A stretch of 41,208 bases of DNA from CAYPTY01 sp964413935 (GTDB lineage: Bacteria > Bacteroidota > Rhodothermia > Balneolales > Balneolaceae). The notes under the pieces are model-generated. The model did no database searches, had not been told where the DNA came from, and saw nothing but the letters and a program-made list of their open reading frames with translations. The translations under genes were made by a program, and so were the position numbers. Location of the stretch: contig CAYPTY010000021.1 in assembly GCA_964413935.1 (NCBI GenBank), forward strand, positions 1 through 41,208, in the 5' to 3' direction. Shown here piece after piece: positions 8,026 to 16,132 of this stretch (the stretch's first letter is position 1; every line of letters begins with the position of its first letter).

Positions 8026-9018
8026 ATGGATACATTCAAAGCGTTTTATGTTGAGGAAAATCAGGACGGAAGCTTCCGCCGCCGTGTTCAGAATGTCCCC
8101 TTTTCTTTTCTGCCGGATCATGAGGTTCTGATTCAGGTTCAGTATTCCGATCTGAATTACAAAGACGGACTGTCGGCCACCGGCAATAAAGGGGTTTCTC
8201 CTCATTACCCGTTTATTCCTGGCGTGGATGCCTCCGGCATCGTCATTGAAGACCGAAGCGGTACCTACTCGAAAGAAGATAAAGTAGTGGTAACCGGCTA
8301 CGATCTGGGACAAAGTACTCCCGGGGGATTCGGAGGCTATATTCGCGTGCCTTCCGGATGGATCGTGCCCTTGCCTGAAGCAATGACACTGCATGATGCC
8401 ATGATTCAGGGCACGCCCGCATTTACGGCAGCTTATGGGGTGATGAGGCTGCTGCATATGGACATCAAACCGGAGAATGGTCCGGTGCTGGTTACCGGTG
8501 CAACAGGTGGCGTGGGCAGTTTCGCTGTTTATTATCTGGCCCGGGAAGGCTTTGAAGTGACTGCCTCCACCGGAAAAATGGACAAGTCGGACTATCTGAA
8601 ATCGCTGGGAGCAAAAGAAGTAATCCATCGGGATGCTTTCTACGGGCAATCCTCCAAGCCCCTGCTGAAAGGAATCTGGCAGGCTGCCTTTGATACGGTT
8701 GGGGGTGAGACGCTGGATACGGTGATCCGTCAGTTGGCACACAACGGAACCGTGGTCTGTTGTGGCAACATCGGCGGACACAAAGTGGAGAGCAGTATTT
8801 ATCCTTTTATTCTGAGGGGAGTTGGTTTACTGGGCGTGGATTCAAGCAATACCCTCATGCCCAAACGAAAGAAAATCTGGGCTTTCATGGAACAGCATTT
8901 CGATCCGGTGATGCGAAACTGGGCCACGGAAATAGGGCTGGATGAGCTGGAGGAGAACCTGATGGAAGTACTCAGCGGGAAACGATCAGGACCGGTTGTG
9001 TTAAGGCATCAGCACTAG
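8026..9018 (+). CDS. YhdH/AcuI-family quinone oxidoreductase (acrylyl-CoA reductase type)
   Basis: A 330-residue medium-chain dehydrogenase/reductase without the catalytic zinc ligands. The N terminus (SDLNYKDGLSATGNKGV, PFIPGVDASGIV) and the cofactor motif VLVTGATGGVGSFAV match the YhdH/AcuI group, whose best-studied members reduce acrylyl-CoA to propionyl-CoA with NADPH (AcuI) or act as quinone reductases (YhdH). Length matches the family (about 325-330). No other acrylate or DMSP genes are nearby, so the substrate remains open. It is a single plus-strand gene whose stop overlaps the next, convergent gene by 4 bp. Confidence 0.9.
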   Translation: MDTFKAFYVEENQDGSFRRRVQNVPFSFLPDHEVLIQVQYSDLNYKDGLSATGNKGVSPHYPFIPGVDASGIVIEDRSGTYSKEDKVVVTGYDLGQSTPGGFGGYIRVPSGWIVPLPEAMTLHDAMIQGTPAFTAAYGVMRLLHMDIKPENGPVLVTGATGGVGSFAVYYLAREGFEVTASTGKMDKSDYLKSLGAKEVIHRDAFYGQSSKPLLKGIWQAAFDTVGGETLDTVIRQLAHNGTVVCCGNIGGHKVESSIYPFILRGVGLLGVDSSNTLMPKRKKIWAFMEQHFDPVMRNWATEIGLDELEENLMEVLSGKRSGPVVLRHQH

Positions 9019-9908
9019 AACTGTGCAGTAAGGGATGTGGACAGGAAAAAAGTATCATCAAGACTTATGCTGATCAGCGTTTCACCTCTTTGCTGTATGG
9101 CAAACTGCCGGTAAATTGTAGTTCCGGTATGAAACCTGAGCTGCACTTCTCTGGCCAGCGTGAAAATGATATCCGGTCCCAGCGACCAGTCGGAGAATAC
9201 CAGTGCGGGACTGGATCCGGCGGTAACCGCTCTGGGATCGCCCAGTTCATACGTATTTCTGAAGATGCCGGCGGCAAAACCAAGGTCAATAAGATCCGTG
9301 AGCTGATATCCTGCACGACCTTCAGAGGGAGGAATTATACTGATACTGAATCGTGAATCTCCCTCACCTGTGGATTTGATATAAGGAAGGGGCAAAACCC
9401 GGGGTCTGCCGAAAGCATAGGTATAGACCGGTCCGATTCCGACAGCCAGCTCGGGTTTAAGCCAGTAAACCGGTACAATGCCGCCTTCGAGCAATAGATG
9501 GTCGTTGTTGATGTTTTTCACATCAGAAAAAATTCCAAAGGTTCCGGTATTGTATAAAAACCAGTTAGAATTTAGAGACTGCAGCACTTTCAGATTAAGG
9601 GTCATCGCAAACAGATTATCAGGGAAATAGGAATCTATTTCGCTGTCGAGCAATACCCGCTGATAGCGAAACTCCGTTGTGCTGTTGATGACGGTAAAAG
9701 TTCGGGGTCGCGGGCCGGGTACTGAATGCAGGTTTGTGGTGTAGGAAATGTCGCTGATGTTATAACCCAGCCGGCTGATGCCCAGATCAATTTGAGGGGT
9801 AAATGAATTAGTAAAAGTGAGCTTGGGTCGCGCTTCCATGCCGGTCTGCGAGTAGGCGGGACTCCAGATGAGCAGGCAGAAGGCTATAAAAGACAGATAC
9901 CGGAACAT
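9015..9908 (-). CDS. Predicted outer-membrane beta-barrel protein (DUF6268-like), function unknown
   Basis: A 297-residue exported protein. A standard signal peptide ends near SPAYSQ (residues 1-21). The mature part is rich in alternating hydrophobic/aromatic beta strands and ends in SLTAQF, the terminal aromatic residue expected of outer-membrane barrels. The layout resembles the DUF6268 barrel proteins found in Bacteroidetes relatives; this assignment is from memory and tentative. No enzymatic motif is visible. The gene overlaps the YhdH-type gene tail to tail by 4 bp; upstream lies a strong hairpin (9952-9987) that separates it from the small-gene cluster. Confidence 0.65.
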   Translation of the reverse strand: MFRYLSFIAFCLLIWSPAYSQTGMEARPKLTFTNSFTPQIDLGISRLGYNISDISYTTNLHSVPGPRPRTFTVINSTTEFRYQRVLLDSEIDSYFPDNLFAMTLNLKVLQSLNSNWFLYNTGTFGIFSDVKNINNDHLLLEGGIVPVYWLKPELAVGIGPVYTYAFGRPRVLPLPYIKSTGEGDSRFSISIIPPSEGRAGYQLTDLIDLGFAAGIFRNTYELGDPRAVTAGSSPALVFSDWSLGPDIIFTLAREVQLRFHTGTTIYRQFAIQQRGETLISISLDDTFFLSTSLTAQF

Positions 9909-9951
9909 GGTTCAAAATACGGGGATTTGACCAACATACGGTTAAAATAAA

Positions 9952-9987
9952 TTGAGCCGCTGCGGAATAATATCCGGAGCGGCTCAA
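9952..9987 (-). terminator. Probable rho-independent terminator after the small-gene cluster
   Basis: A perfect 10-bp stem (TTGAGCCGCT/AGCGGCTCAA), with further inner pairing around an AT-rich loop, is followed on the minus strand by a T-rich run (TTTATTTT). It sits 74 bp after the stop of the minus-strand 47-residue ORF and 44 bp before the outer-membrane-protein start, so it should end transcription of the small genes. A second, weaker CTCTCTC/GAGAGAG inverted repeat lies at about 9996-10026. Confidence 0.65.
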
Positions 9988-10060
9988 GTCTGACTCTCTC
10001 TCAACCACCTATAAGACCGGGAGAGAGCCTACTCCTTACAAAAAAAATTAAAATTCTTTT

Positions 10061-10204
10061 TTAATTGGGCTGGCCTTTATACAAGCTCACAAAATAGAGC
10101 CGAATTTCTTCCATGAGGCTGCGTTTGGTTTCATCTTTCGCATTGGATGAAATGTGGCCCATGCCGTAATGATAAACTACATTATAATTATTCTCGTGTT
10201 TCAT
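10061..10204 (-). CDS. Small protein, 47 aa, paralogue of the next small gene
   Basis: A short frame of 47 codons running from ATG (10204) to TAA (10061), preceded on its strand by a GAGAG purine run about 4 bases before the ATG. I do not recognise the family. Its core contains GMGHIS, then a charged stretch, then KRSLMEEIR. The neighbouring 55-residue gene has GMGDFS and KRSLENEIR in the same order with two extra residues between, so the two look like diverged tandem copies. The product is hydrophilic with a charged helix. Conservation of this pattern between two adjacent frames argues that both are real genes. Confidence 0.6.
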   Translation of the reverse strand: MKHENNYNVVYHYGMGHISSNAKDETKRSLMEEIRLYFVSLYKGQPN

Positions 10205-10348
10205 TTTCTCTCGTTGTTATTAAAGTACAAACCATTTAACGAATGCTACAACATAGAGTTCCGGCATTAGGAAAGCTTAATGCAGGTTTGGGGTGCTGAT
10301 TTAATTGTCCGATTGACCTGTTTATCAGTTAGCCCGGTGCAGGGTCTG

Positions 10349-10516
10349 TTAATTCTTCAGGCGCAGGCCAAATACTTTCAGCATTTTACTTAATTGGAAG
10401 CGGATTTCATTTTCCAGGCTTCGTTTGTCTCTGTTCTCTTTGGATACGAAACGGGAGAAATCGCCCATTCCGTCGTAGTCTATCGGATCTCTTTTTGGTT
10501 TGCTGATGTTGTTCAT
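10349..10516 (-). CDS. Small protein, 55 aa, paralogue of the 47-aa gene
   Basis: A short basic protein. I prefer the ATG at 10516, which has a CCGAG purine signal just upstream, similar to the 47-residue neighbour; an upstream GTG (10540) would add eight residues. It shares the ordered motifs GMG(D/H), S and KRSLxxEIR with the 47-residue product and ends in a helix with LSKMLKVFGLRLKN. I do not recognise the function. The short charged protein next to a two-helix membrane protein could be a regulator or membrane-associated peptide, but nothing in the sequence settles it. The 144 bp between the two genes holds only a weak GCATTA/TAATGC inverted repeat. Confidence 0.6.
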   Translation of the reverse strand: MNNISKPKRDPIDYDGMGDFSRFVSKENRDKRSLENEIRFQLSKMLKVFGLRLKN

Positions 10517-10587
10517 ATCTCGGTTATTAAGTACACTCACTCAATGCCCTGTAGGAAGATTACGTTCCTGGAGACCTGAAAAGCCGC

Positions 10588-10809
10588 TTAAGCTGCCGTT
10601 TTCATTTTACTGTAATTATAATTCAGCCGGCCAACCATGACCGTTGATGCAATGACAAGAAAGTGCAGCATCAGATACTGACCCTGAAAGGGCGATTCAG
10701 TAAAAAGATCGGTCATCACGGCAACAAGTAGCACGGTTCCGATAAACCAGATGAGATTGAAAAGGAGAAGAATTTTGCGGGATGGAGAATAAAACCCGTT
10801 CTGATTCAT
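10588..10809 (-). CDS. Small two-helix membrane protein, 73 aa
   Basis: A 73-residue protein with two predicted transmembrane helices: about 12-33 (ILLLFNLIWFIGTVLLVAVM) and about 42-60 (YLMLHFLVIASTVMVG), joined by a short loop with a FTESPF segment, with polar termini. No family is recognised. The ATG at 10809 is preceded by an AAAG-type purine run. It is the first of three small minus-strand genes (10809 to 10061), with gaps of 71 and 144 bp, probably ended by the hairpin at 9952-9987. The 76 bp to the divergent lipoprotein gene at 10886 should contain both promoters. Confidence 0.6.
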   Translation of the reverse strand: MNQNGFYSPSRKILLLFNLIWFIGTVLLVAVMTDLFTESPFQGQYLMLHFLVIASTVMVGRLNYNYSKMKTAA

Positions 10810-10885
10810 AATCTTTTGTGTTGATTAACATGCTTATTTATACTTACAAACTAATTGATAAACCGTTGTTTAAAGCTTGTAAAGT

Positions 10886-11554
10886 GTGAAAAAAGTACTC
10901 CTTATGATCTTACTGCTTTCAACCGCATTGACGGCCTGCACAGCCACCAATTTTGTAGTTGGATATGCACTGGAATCCCCGCATAAAAAAACCTATAAGA
11001 AGAAGTTTACGAATGGTTTTTCAGGTAACCAGTTAAAGTGGATGAAAGTATATACCCGTGATGAGGTTATAGAGACCCAATCAATGATACAGTTTGTGAT
11101 ACAGACAAAAGACGACAGTCTGTATTCATTGGCCGGGCAGGAGGTTATGATTGAGTCTGAAGAGGGATCTGACCGGGTATACATAACTTCCGCAGGATAT
11201 GATGAGAATGGAAGCTTTATCGGCGACAATCAGGGTTCTGAATGGTATCTCGGGGATATTGAAGAGCTGGAATTTTCCTACTTTACCTATCCTGACGATG
11301 AAAATGGGGAAAGAGGATTCCAGGAAAACTGGGTACATATACAGGGCAACAATATTAATGCGCTTTTTTTGGGATTCAGGGGCACCTTTCCCGGGATTGA
11401 ATCCCCCCGGAAAGAATTGATACCAATTGAAGAGGTAGAAAAAGTAGTCTTTAAAACACATACGATCGGGACCGGAACTTCTATGCTGATGGGGGTTGGA
11501 CTTGCAACCGATCTGATTGTTGGTACCATCTGGCTGATTACCCTGGCATTCTGA
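10886..11554 (+). CDS. Lipoprotein of unknown function
   Basis: A 222-residue protein starting at GTG (10886). This start gives a textbook lipoprotein signal, MKKVLLMILLLSTALTAC (Cys18). The mature part has a beta-rich middle (residues ~40-150, several acidic strands) and ends in a hydrophobic, glycine-containing stretch (about 198-222, TSMLMGVGLATDLIVGTIWL) that could be a second membrane segment. I do not recognise a family. It is separated from the following SGNH hydrolase by only 2 bp, so the two are almost certainly one operon. Confidence 0.75.
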   Translation: MKKVLLMILLLSTALTACTATNFVVGYALESPHKKTYKKKFTNGFSGNQLKWMKVYTRDEVIETQSMIQFVIQTKDDSLYSLAGQEVMIESEEGSDRVYITSAGYDENGSFIGDNQGSEWYLGDIEELEFSYFTYPDDENGERGFQENWVHIQGNNINALFLGFRGTFPGIESPRKELIPIEEVEKVVFKTHTIGTGTSMLMGVGLATDLIVGTIWLITLAF

Positions 11555-11556
11555 TC

Positions 11557-12225
11557 ATGAAATTTGCAGCCATACTTTTCACAGCCTTCCTTTTTCTGAA
11601 CCCCTCAGCACAGGCCCAGGATCCCATCCGTTTTGCCTGCGAGGTGGAAGCACTGTCTGCCAGCTCCTGGGATACCGGAGATGTCCGCGAGAAACTGCTT
11701 TTCACCGGCAGTTCTTCCATCCGGATGTGGGATAATATTCAGAAGTACTTCCCGGAGTATCAGGTCATGAATACAGGTTTCGGAGGCTCCCAGTTCACCG
11801 ATCTGATTTATTATGCGGATGAGCTGATACTCCAGCACAACCCGGATCGCATCTTCATTTATGAAGGGGATAACGATATTGCAGAGGGAAAATCACCGGC
11901 GGATGTGCTTGAAGACGCGGAAGAATTAATTCGCATCATCAGAAAGCATGACCCGGATATTCCGGTCTATCTGATTTCACCGAAGCCAAGTGCTGCCCGC
12001 TGGGAATTAAGGGAAATTTATGAAGAAGCCAATCGAACATTAAGTAAACTTGCTGAAATGCAGCCGGGCGTGATCTTTATTGATGTCTGGAATCCCATGC
12101 TGAATGCAGAAGGCGGGCTGGATGGTGACCTCTTCATTGAGGATGGTCTTCATATGACAACCAAAGGCTACGATATCTGGGGTGAGGTGATAAGGGCTGC
12201 CCTTAATCCTGTGCAGGGTCGTTAA
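11557..12225 (+). CDS. Secreted SGNH/GDSL-type hydrolase
   Basis: A 222-residue protein with a Sec signal peptide (MKFAAILFTAFLFLNPSAQAQ). The four SGNH blocks appear in order: FTGSSSIRMW (block I, nucleophile Ser), TGFGGS (block II Gly), EGDNDIA (block III Asn) and EDGLHMT (block V Asp and His). Family members are esterases acting on lipids, acetylated sugars or other esters in the periplasm or outside the cell. The variant GSSSIR in place of GDSL is typical of the subgroup related to the platelet-activating-factor acetylhydrolase beta/gamma subunits. It follows the lipoprotein gene by 2 bp. The 3' end overlaps the convergent hypothetical gene by 23 bp. Confidence 0.88.
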   Translation: MKFAAILFTAFLFLNPSAQAQDPIRFACEVEALSASSWDTGDVREKLLFTGSSSIRMWDNIQKYFPEYQVMNTGFGGSQFTDLIYYADELILQHNPDRIFIYEGDNDIAEGKSPADVLEDAEELIRIIRKHDPDIPVYLISPKPSAARWELREIYEEANRTLSKLAEMQPGVIFIDVWNPMLNAEGGLDGDLFIEDGLHMTTKGYDIWGEVIRAALNPVQGR

Positions 12226-12703
12226 AGAAAGGCTCATTCTCAGGTTGTTCTTCAGGATGATACTTCTCCCAGATCTCATCCACCTGAAAACGGCTGACCT
12301 CAAACTCGCCTTTTGCCACATGGTCGACCCGGGCGATGTACTGGAAATTATACTTTTGGGTGGTGTCGGCTTTCAGGACGGCATCCAGCACCGGGTTCAC
12401 TACATAGGCCCGGTTTGCAAAGCTTTTGCAGCTGCTGTAGAAATTGAATTCGTTCAATTCGGATGTGATAATCAGGCTGTCGGGCACCACTTCGTCCAGC
12501 CGGCCAAAAGTTTCGGCAATAGCTTCAGTACACATATTAGCTTCACCGGGTTCAAATTCTACAAAGCCACTTCCGCAGGTGGCATAAAAAATGGCAACTG
12601 CAAAAATGATAGCTAAGCTGAAGAGGCAACCCAATACCATATCTCCGCAGCCCGATTTTTGTTTAGGGGCTTGGTCTGCAGAGGGCTGATCTTTGTTTTG
12701 CAA
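12203..12703 (-). CDS. Membrane-anchored hypothetical protein
   Basis: A 166-residue protein with a polar ~20-residue N terminus, one hydrophobic helix (about 23-43, MVLGCLFSLAIIFAVAIFYA) and a mainly extracytoplasmic C-terminal domain with several Cys residues (Cys22, 27, 43, 57 and 93 by eye). The domain has no motif I recognise. The strongly charged C terminus (EEQPENEP) lies in the part overlapping the SGNH hydrolase gene by 23 bp on the opposite strand. Because the overlap is tail to tail and both frames have independent support, I keep both. The 154-bp gap to the alcohol dehydrogenase start is divergent. Confidence 0.65.
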   Translation of the reverse strand: MQNKDQPSADQAPKQKSGCGDMVLGCLFSLAIIFAVAIFYATCGSGFVEFEPGEANMCTEAIAETFGRLDEVVPDSLIITSELNEFNFYSSCKSFANRAYVVNPVLDAVLKADTTQKYNFQYIARVDHVAKGEFEVSRFQVDEIWEKYHPEEQPENEPFFNDPAQD

Positions 12704-12857
12704 ATTATGGGCTACTACGCTGATTGATTATTGATTTAGCTCCGAGAATATAGAAGATTGATTCTGTATCTGAAAGAGCGGGATGCGCAAGCTTAATTTG
12801 CACCCCATCTGAAAAAGCGATTCATTGAGCCTCAACTCAACAATTTATCCTATCACT

Positions 12858-13898
12858 ATGAATACCAAAGCCTACGCGGCACACTCTGACTCTACTCCTC
12901 TCGAAGCCTGGCAACTGGAAAGAAGAGCTCCCAACCCGGATGATGTGGCTATCAAAATTGATTATTGCGGGGTTTGCCACTCCGATATCCACTTTGCGGA
13001 AAACGACTGGGGCATGACCCGGTACCCGGTAGTACCCGGACATGAAATTATCGGAACCGTAACCGCCGTCGGGAGTGATGTGCAGAATTTCAAAGTGGGC
13101 GATACGGTAGGCGTAGGATGCCTGGTGGATTCCTGCCGAAGCTGCCCCTCCTGCGAAGAGGGTCTGGAAAACTACTGCCTCAACGGATGGGTGGGCACCT
13201 ATGGCGGGGTAGACAAAGAGGGAAATCCTACTTACGGGGGTTATTCAGACAACATCGTGGTGAGTGAGCGTTTTGTACTGCGCATTCCCGATAATCTGGA
13301 CCCGAAGTCAGCCGCTCCCTTACTGTGTGCCGGCATCACAACCTATTCGCCGCTTCGGCATATCAATCTTTCCGAGGGCGATAAACTGGGCGTGGTTGGT
13401 ATGGGCGGACTGGGCCACATCGGAATAAAACTGGCCAAAGCCATGGGTGCGCAAGTCACCGTTTTTACCCGCTCAGCACATAAGGTGGATGAAGCAAAGC
13501 GAAACGGCGCGGATCATGTGGTTATCAGCACGGATGAGGACCAGATGAAGGCGGCGATGGGCTCCCTGAATTACATCCTGGATACGGTTCCCGTGGATCA
13601 TGATTTCAATCCCTATCTGCAGACGCTGACCCTGGATGGCACCTATGTAGTGGTAGGCCAGATCACTCCGGTCACCCAGCCATTGAGTGCGTTTGACCTG
13701 GTATTCATGAGAAGATCGGTGGTTGGATCCCTTATCGGAGGCTTACCTGAAACCCAGGAAGTGCTGGATTTCTGCGCAGAACACGACATTAGCTGTGATG
13801 TGGAGATGATCCGCATGGATGAGATCAACGAAGCCTATCAGCGCATGAAGAAAAGTGATGTGAAGTATCGCTTTGTGATTGATATGAGTACGATTTAG
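12858..13898 (+). CDS. Zinc-dependent NAD(P) alcohol dehydrogenase (cinnamyl-ADH/YahK-like)
   Basis: A 346-residue medium-chain alcohol dehydrogenase. The ATG at 12858 is chosen over an upstream in-frame TTG (12825) because the protein then begins at the family-typical position. The catalytic zinc ligands are in CGVCHSDIH and VPGHEIIG, and the structural zinc ligands in CRSCPSCEEGLENYC. The cofactor motif is GMGGLGHIGIKLAKAMG. The fusion of GVCHSD, GHE and the CxxCxxC loop with the SAAPLLCAGITTYSPL segment matches the cinnamyl-ADH/YahK group, which reduces diverse aldehydes with NADPH. Substrate is not specified by context: the upstream neighbour is a divergent hypothetical protein. Confidence 0.92.
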   Translation: MNTKAYAAHSDSTPLEAWQLERRAPNPDDVAIKIDYCGVCHSDIHFAENDWGMTRYPVVPGHEIIGTVTAVGSDVQNFKVGDTVGVGCLVDSCRSCPSCEEGLENYCLNGWVGTYGGVDKEGNPTYGGYSDNIVVSERFVLRIPDNLDPKSAAPLLCAGITTYSPLRHINLSEGDKLGVVGMGGLGHIGIKLAKAMGAQVTVFTRSAHKVDEAKRNGADHVVISTDEDQMKAAMGSLNYILDTVPVDHDFNPYLQTLTLDGTYVVVGQITPVTQPLSAFDLVFMRRSVVGSLIGGLPETQEVLDFCAEHDISCDVEMIRMDEINEAYQRMKKSDVKYRFVIDMSTI

Positions 13899-13919
13899 GG
13901 GATAAAACTGAAATGGAGT

Positions 13920-13961
13920 ATAAACCGGTTCACATGGCTCTGCTGTGTGACCCTGGTTTAT
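13920..13961 (+). terminator. Hairpin downstream of the alcohol dehydrogenase
   Basis: Arms ATAAACC and GGTTTAT (perfect 7 bp) enclose a partly paired inner stem (GGTTCACA against TGTGTGACC). It begins 22 bp after the stop codon. The run after it is only weakly T-rich, so termination is likely but not certain. The remaining gap up to 14127 is AT-rich, with a second inverted repeat (ATCTGAT at 14045, ATCAGAT at 14069) that may belong to the promoter of the next gene; no gene is seen there. Confidence 0.4.
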
Positions 13962-14127
13962 TCGTAATTCCACCCGGTAAACAGATTTAACTAACCCTGT
14001 CTCACATAGGTAGATGTTGTTTTAATTGGTGCAGATATCAAAAAATCTGATATTTATGCACTTTAAAAATCAGATCAAACCAATCCAAAACCAGCTTTTT
14101 AAAAGCACCTAGATCAAAGTGCTCGAC

Positions 14128-15723
14128 ATGAAAAAAATCTATGTACTTCTGCTCCTCTTCTGCGGAACCTTTACTTCATCATCTACAGCCCAGGAAGCAA
14201 TCAGAATAGCAGCCTGGAATGTAGAGCACTTGGCTGAAAATAACGGAGAAGGGTGTGTTGCCCGCGATGATGCTGATTACGCTAAACTGAGATCCTTCGC
14301 TACCTCTATGAATGCGGATGTGGTGGGCTTACAGGAAGTGGAATCAGTCAAAGCCGTACATCGTGTTTTTCCTGAAAGTGAATGGACTGTTGTGATTTCA
14401 GATCGCCCTGATACCGAACCCTTTGAATGTTATGGAAACGGACGGATGTCCACACAAGGCAAAGTAGCCATTGCTGTCAGAAAAGGTATTAGTTTCGAAA
14501 AAATGTATAGCTTCAAAGAACTTGCTGTTGGAAATCCCGGACTACGATACGGGGTAATTATTCGATTAACCGGCGGACCTGAGCCTATTGATGTCATGTC
14601 CGTTCATTTAAAAAGTGGCTGCTTTGTAGATGACTATTCGACCTCTGATTCCGGTGCTTGCCAGACTTTTGAAAAGCAAACGCCGGTTCTTGATGCCTGG
14701 GTTGAGGAAAAAATTTCTAATGACGAAGCCTTTGTTGTGCTTGGCGATTTCAACCACCGATTAACGGTTCGGAATAACAAATTTTGGCGCGAACTTAATG
14801 TGACCAATGGAGAAACAGTTGAACTAGTAAGCAGCATGGATGGCGTCAGAGGATGTCATCCTCGCTATCCGGACCCCATTGATCATGTGATTATGGGCCC
14901 AAATGCAGCCGAATATATCGTGGATGGAAGTAATCTTGTGCACTATTTCGGTGATTCACCTGAGAGCATGACCGAAGAGGATATGCTGAGTGATCACTGT
15001 CCGGTTAGTATTCAGCTTTCGCTTATCAAAACCTATCCGGTGAGTTCTGCGGTTACCTGGACCCAAAAAAGCGCAGAGTACAGACTTATCACCGCTGGCT
15101 TATACAAGGGTGCTGCAGAGAGCATTACGTCCATGAACAAAACTGAACCCTGGGTCGTGTTTATGGACATAGACGAAACACTGCTTGATAACAGCGAATA
15201 CAACCGAAGACGAGATCAGCTTGGCAAAGGTTTTACGCCTGAAACCTGGGCCGATTGGGTCAAAGAAGAAGCAGCTACTGAAATACCAGGTTCGAAAGCA
15301 TTTGTGGAAGCTGTTCTTGAAGCGGGTGGGCAAATAGTCATGATTACCAATAGAGACAGAGTATTGGATAATTATACCTGGAATAACCTGAAGGCTTTAG
15401 GGTATCCGCTCGACAGAACGAATGCTTGTATCATGGGTCGGGCTCAGGAGGACAAGGATGCCGTTGGACAACCCGATATTGTGAACGACAAAGATCTCAG
15501 AAGAAATAATGCGCGATCCGGATCAGCAGAATATTGCTGGGAGAATTATCCGGAGGCTAAAAGTAACTGGAATCGAAAGTTGAATCTGGTAATGCAAATT
15601 GGTGATAACATCAAAGACTTCGAAAAGACCACTCAGGAAAACGCGGATCTGGAAGCCTTCCTGAAAAGGCAAGGGGTAGATATACTGATTCTACCGAATG
15701 CCATGTATGGGTCTTGGGATTAG
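14128..15723 (+). CDS. Secreted EEP nuclease fused to HAD acid phosphatase
   Basis: A 531-residue exported two-domain protein; the ATG at 14128 starts a clear signal peptide (to about STAQ, residue 22). Residues ~24-300 form an endonuclease/exonuclease/phosphatase (EEP) domain: AAWNVEHLA (Asn), GLQEVE (catalytic Glu), MSVHLKSG, VVLGDFNHRL (Asp, Asn), DPIDHVIM and LSDHCPVSI (Asp-His). Residues ~335-531 form an HAD phosphatase of the class B/class C acid-phosphatase type: FMDIDETLLDN (nucleophile Asp ~347 and Asp ~349), VMITNR (motif II Thr) and MQIGDNIKDF (Mg-binding acidic motif). EEP enzymes cut nucleic acids or phosphoesters, and this HAD type removes 5' phosphates from nucleotides, so the fusion could degrade extracellular nucleic acid stepwise to nucleosides. 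The pairing of reactions is inference. The 190-bp gap after it holds no gene. Confidence 0.88.
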   Translation: MKKIYVLLLLFCGTFTSSSTAQEAIRIAAWNVEHLAENNGEGCVARDDADYAKLRSFATSMNADVVGLQEVESVKAVHRVFPESEWTVVISDRPDTEPFECYGNGRMSTQGKVAIAVRKGISFEKMYSFKELAVGNPGLRYGVIIRLTGGPEPIDVMSVHLKSGCFVDDYSTSDSGACQTFEKQTPVLDAWVEEKISNDEAFVVLGDFNHRLTVRNNKFWRELNVTNGETVELVSSMDGVRGCHPRYPDPIDHVIMGPNAAEYIVDGSNLVHYFGDSPESMTEEDMLSDHCPVSIQLSLIKTYPVSSAVTWTQKSAEYRLITAGLYKGAAESITSMNKTEPWVVFMDIDETLLDNSEYNRRRDQLGKGFTPETWADWVKEEAATEIPGSKAFVEAVLEAGGQIVMITNRDRVLDNYTWNNLKALGYPLDRTNACIMGRAQEDKDAVGQPDIVNDKDLRRNNARSGSAEYCWENYPEAKSNWNRKLNLVMQIGDNIKDFEKTTQENADLEAFLKRQGVDILILPNAMYGSWD

Positions 15724-15878
15724 GTGATTTATCACAGCGCAGAGCTCCGTGACGTGTTATCATATAACATCACAACTCTTCCACTAGCATCGAAAAACAA
15801 GAGTTTGAATTTCACTAGGTAAAGACTTTTCTGATAACAATAATGCTTTACCCGAATAGCTCCGGTTATTTTATTTAG

Positions 15879-15899
15879 ATTACATGTATTACAAGTAAT
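15879..15899. promoter_or_regulatory. Palindromic operator of the RelBE-type operon
   Basis: A 21-bp palindrome of the form A-TTACnTGTAnTACAnGTAA-T lies 15 bases before the antitoxin ATG. Only the symmetric positions 5/15 and the centre break the symmetry. Ribbon-helix-helix antitoxins classically bind such sites over their own promoter, alone and with toxin, so this is very likely the autoregulatory operator. No confident -35/-10 pair could be assigned, though an AT-rich run precedes it. Confidence 0.75.
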
Positions 15900-15913
15900 T
15901 CTAACATGATATT

Positions 15914-16132
15914 ATGCCCATTACAGTACAATTAGGAGAGCAGATGGAAAAAAGACTGAATGATCTGGCCAGACTTACCGGGCGCACAGAGTCCTACTAT
16001 ATCAAGAAAGCCCTGGAAGAAAAGCTGGAAGAGCTGGAAGATAATTATATAGCAGAGTCCAGAATCGAAGAACCTGAAGATAAAAGCTGGACACTCAGGG
16101 AATTAGAGAATGGAGATGATCTGGAAGGTTAG
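15914..16132 (+). CDS. RelB-like ribbon-helix-helix antitoxin
   Basis: A 72-residue protein. The first ~45 residues show the ribbon-helix-helix pattern of RelB/DUF6290-type antitoxins: ITVQLGEQMEKRLNDLARL, then the turn TGRTESYYIKKALEEKLEEL. The acidic C-terminal tail (IEEPEDKSWTLRELENGDDL) is the usual toxin-binding part. The ATG at 15914 follows the palindromic operator by 14 bases. Its 3' end overlaps the toxin gene by 23 bp, typical of coupled translation. Expected role: binds and neutralises the RelE-like toxin and represses the operon. Confidence 0.9.
   Translation: MPITVQLGEQMEKRLNDLARLTGRTESYYIKKALEEKLEELEDNYIAESRIEEPEDKSWTLRELENGDDLEG

Noticed and set aside
8014..8781. Long minus-strand ORF (255 aa) opposite the YhdH-type gene
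   Set aside because: It is fully covered by the strongly supported reductase and shows no family features; it is a shadow frame.
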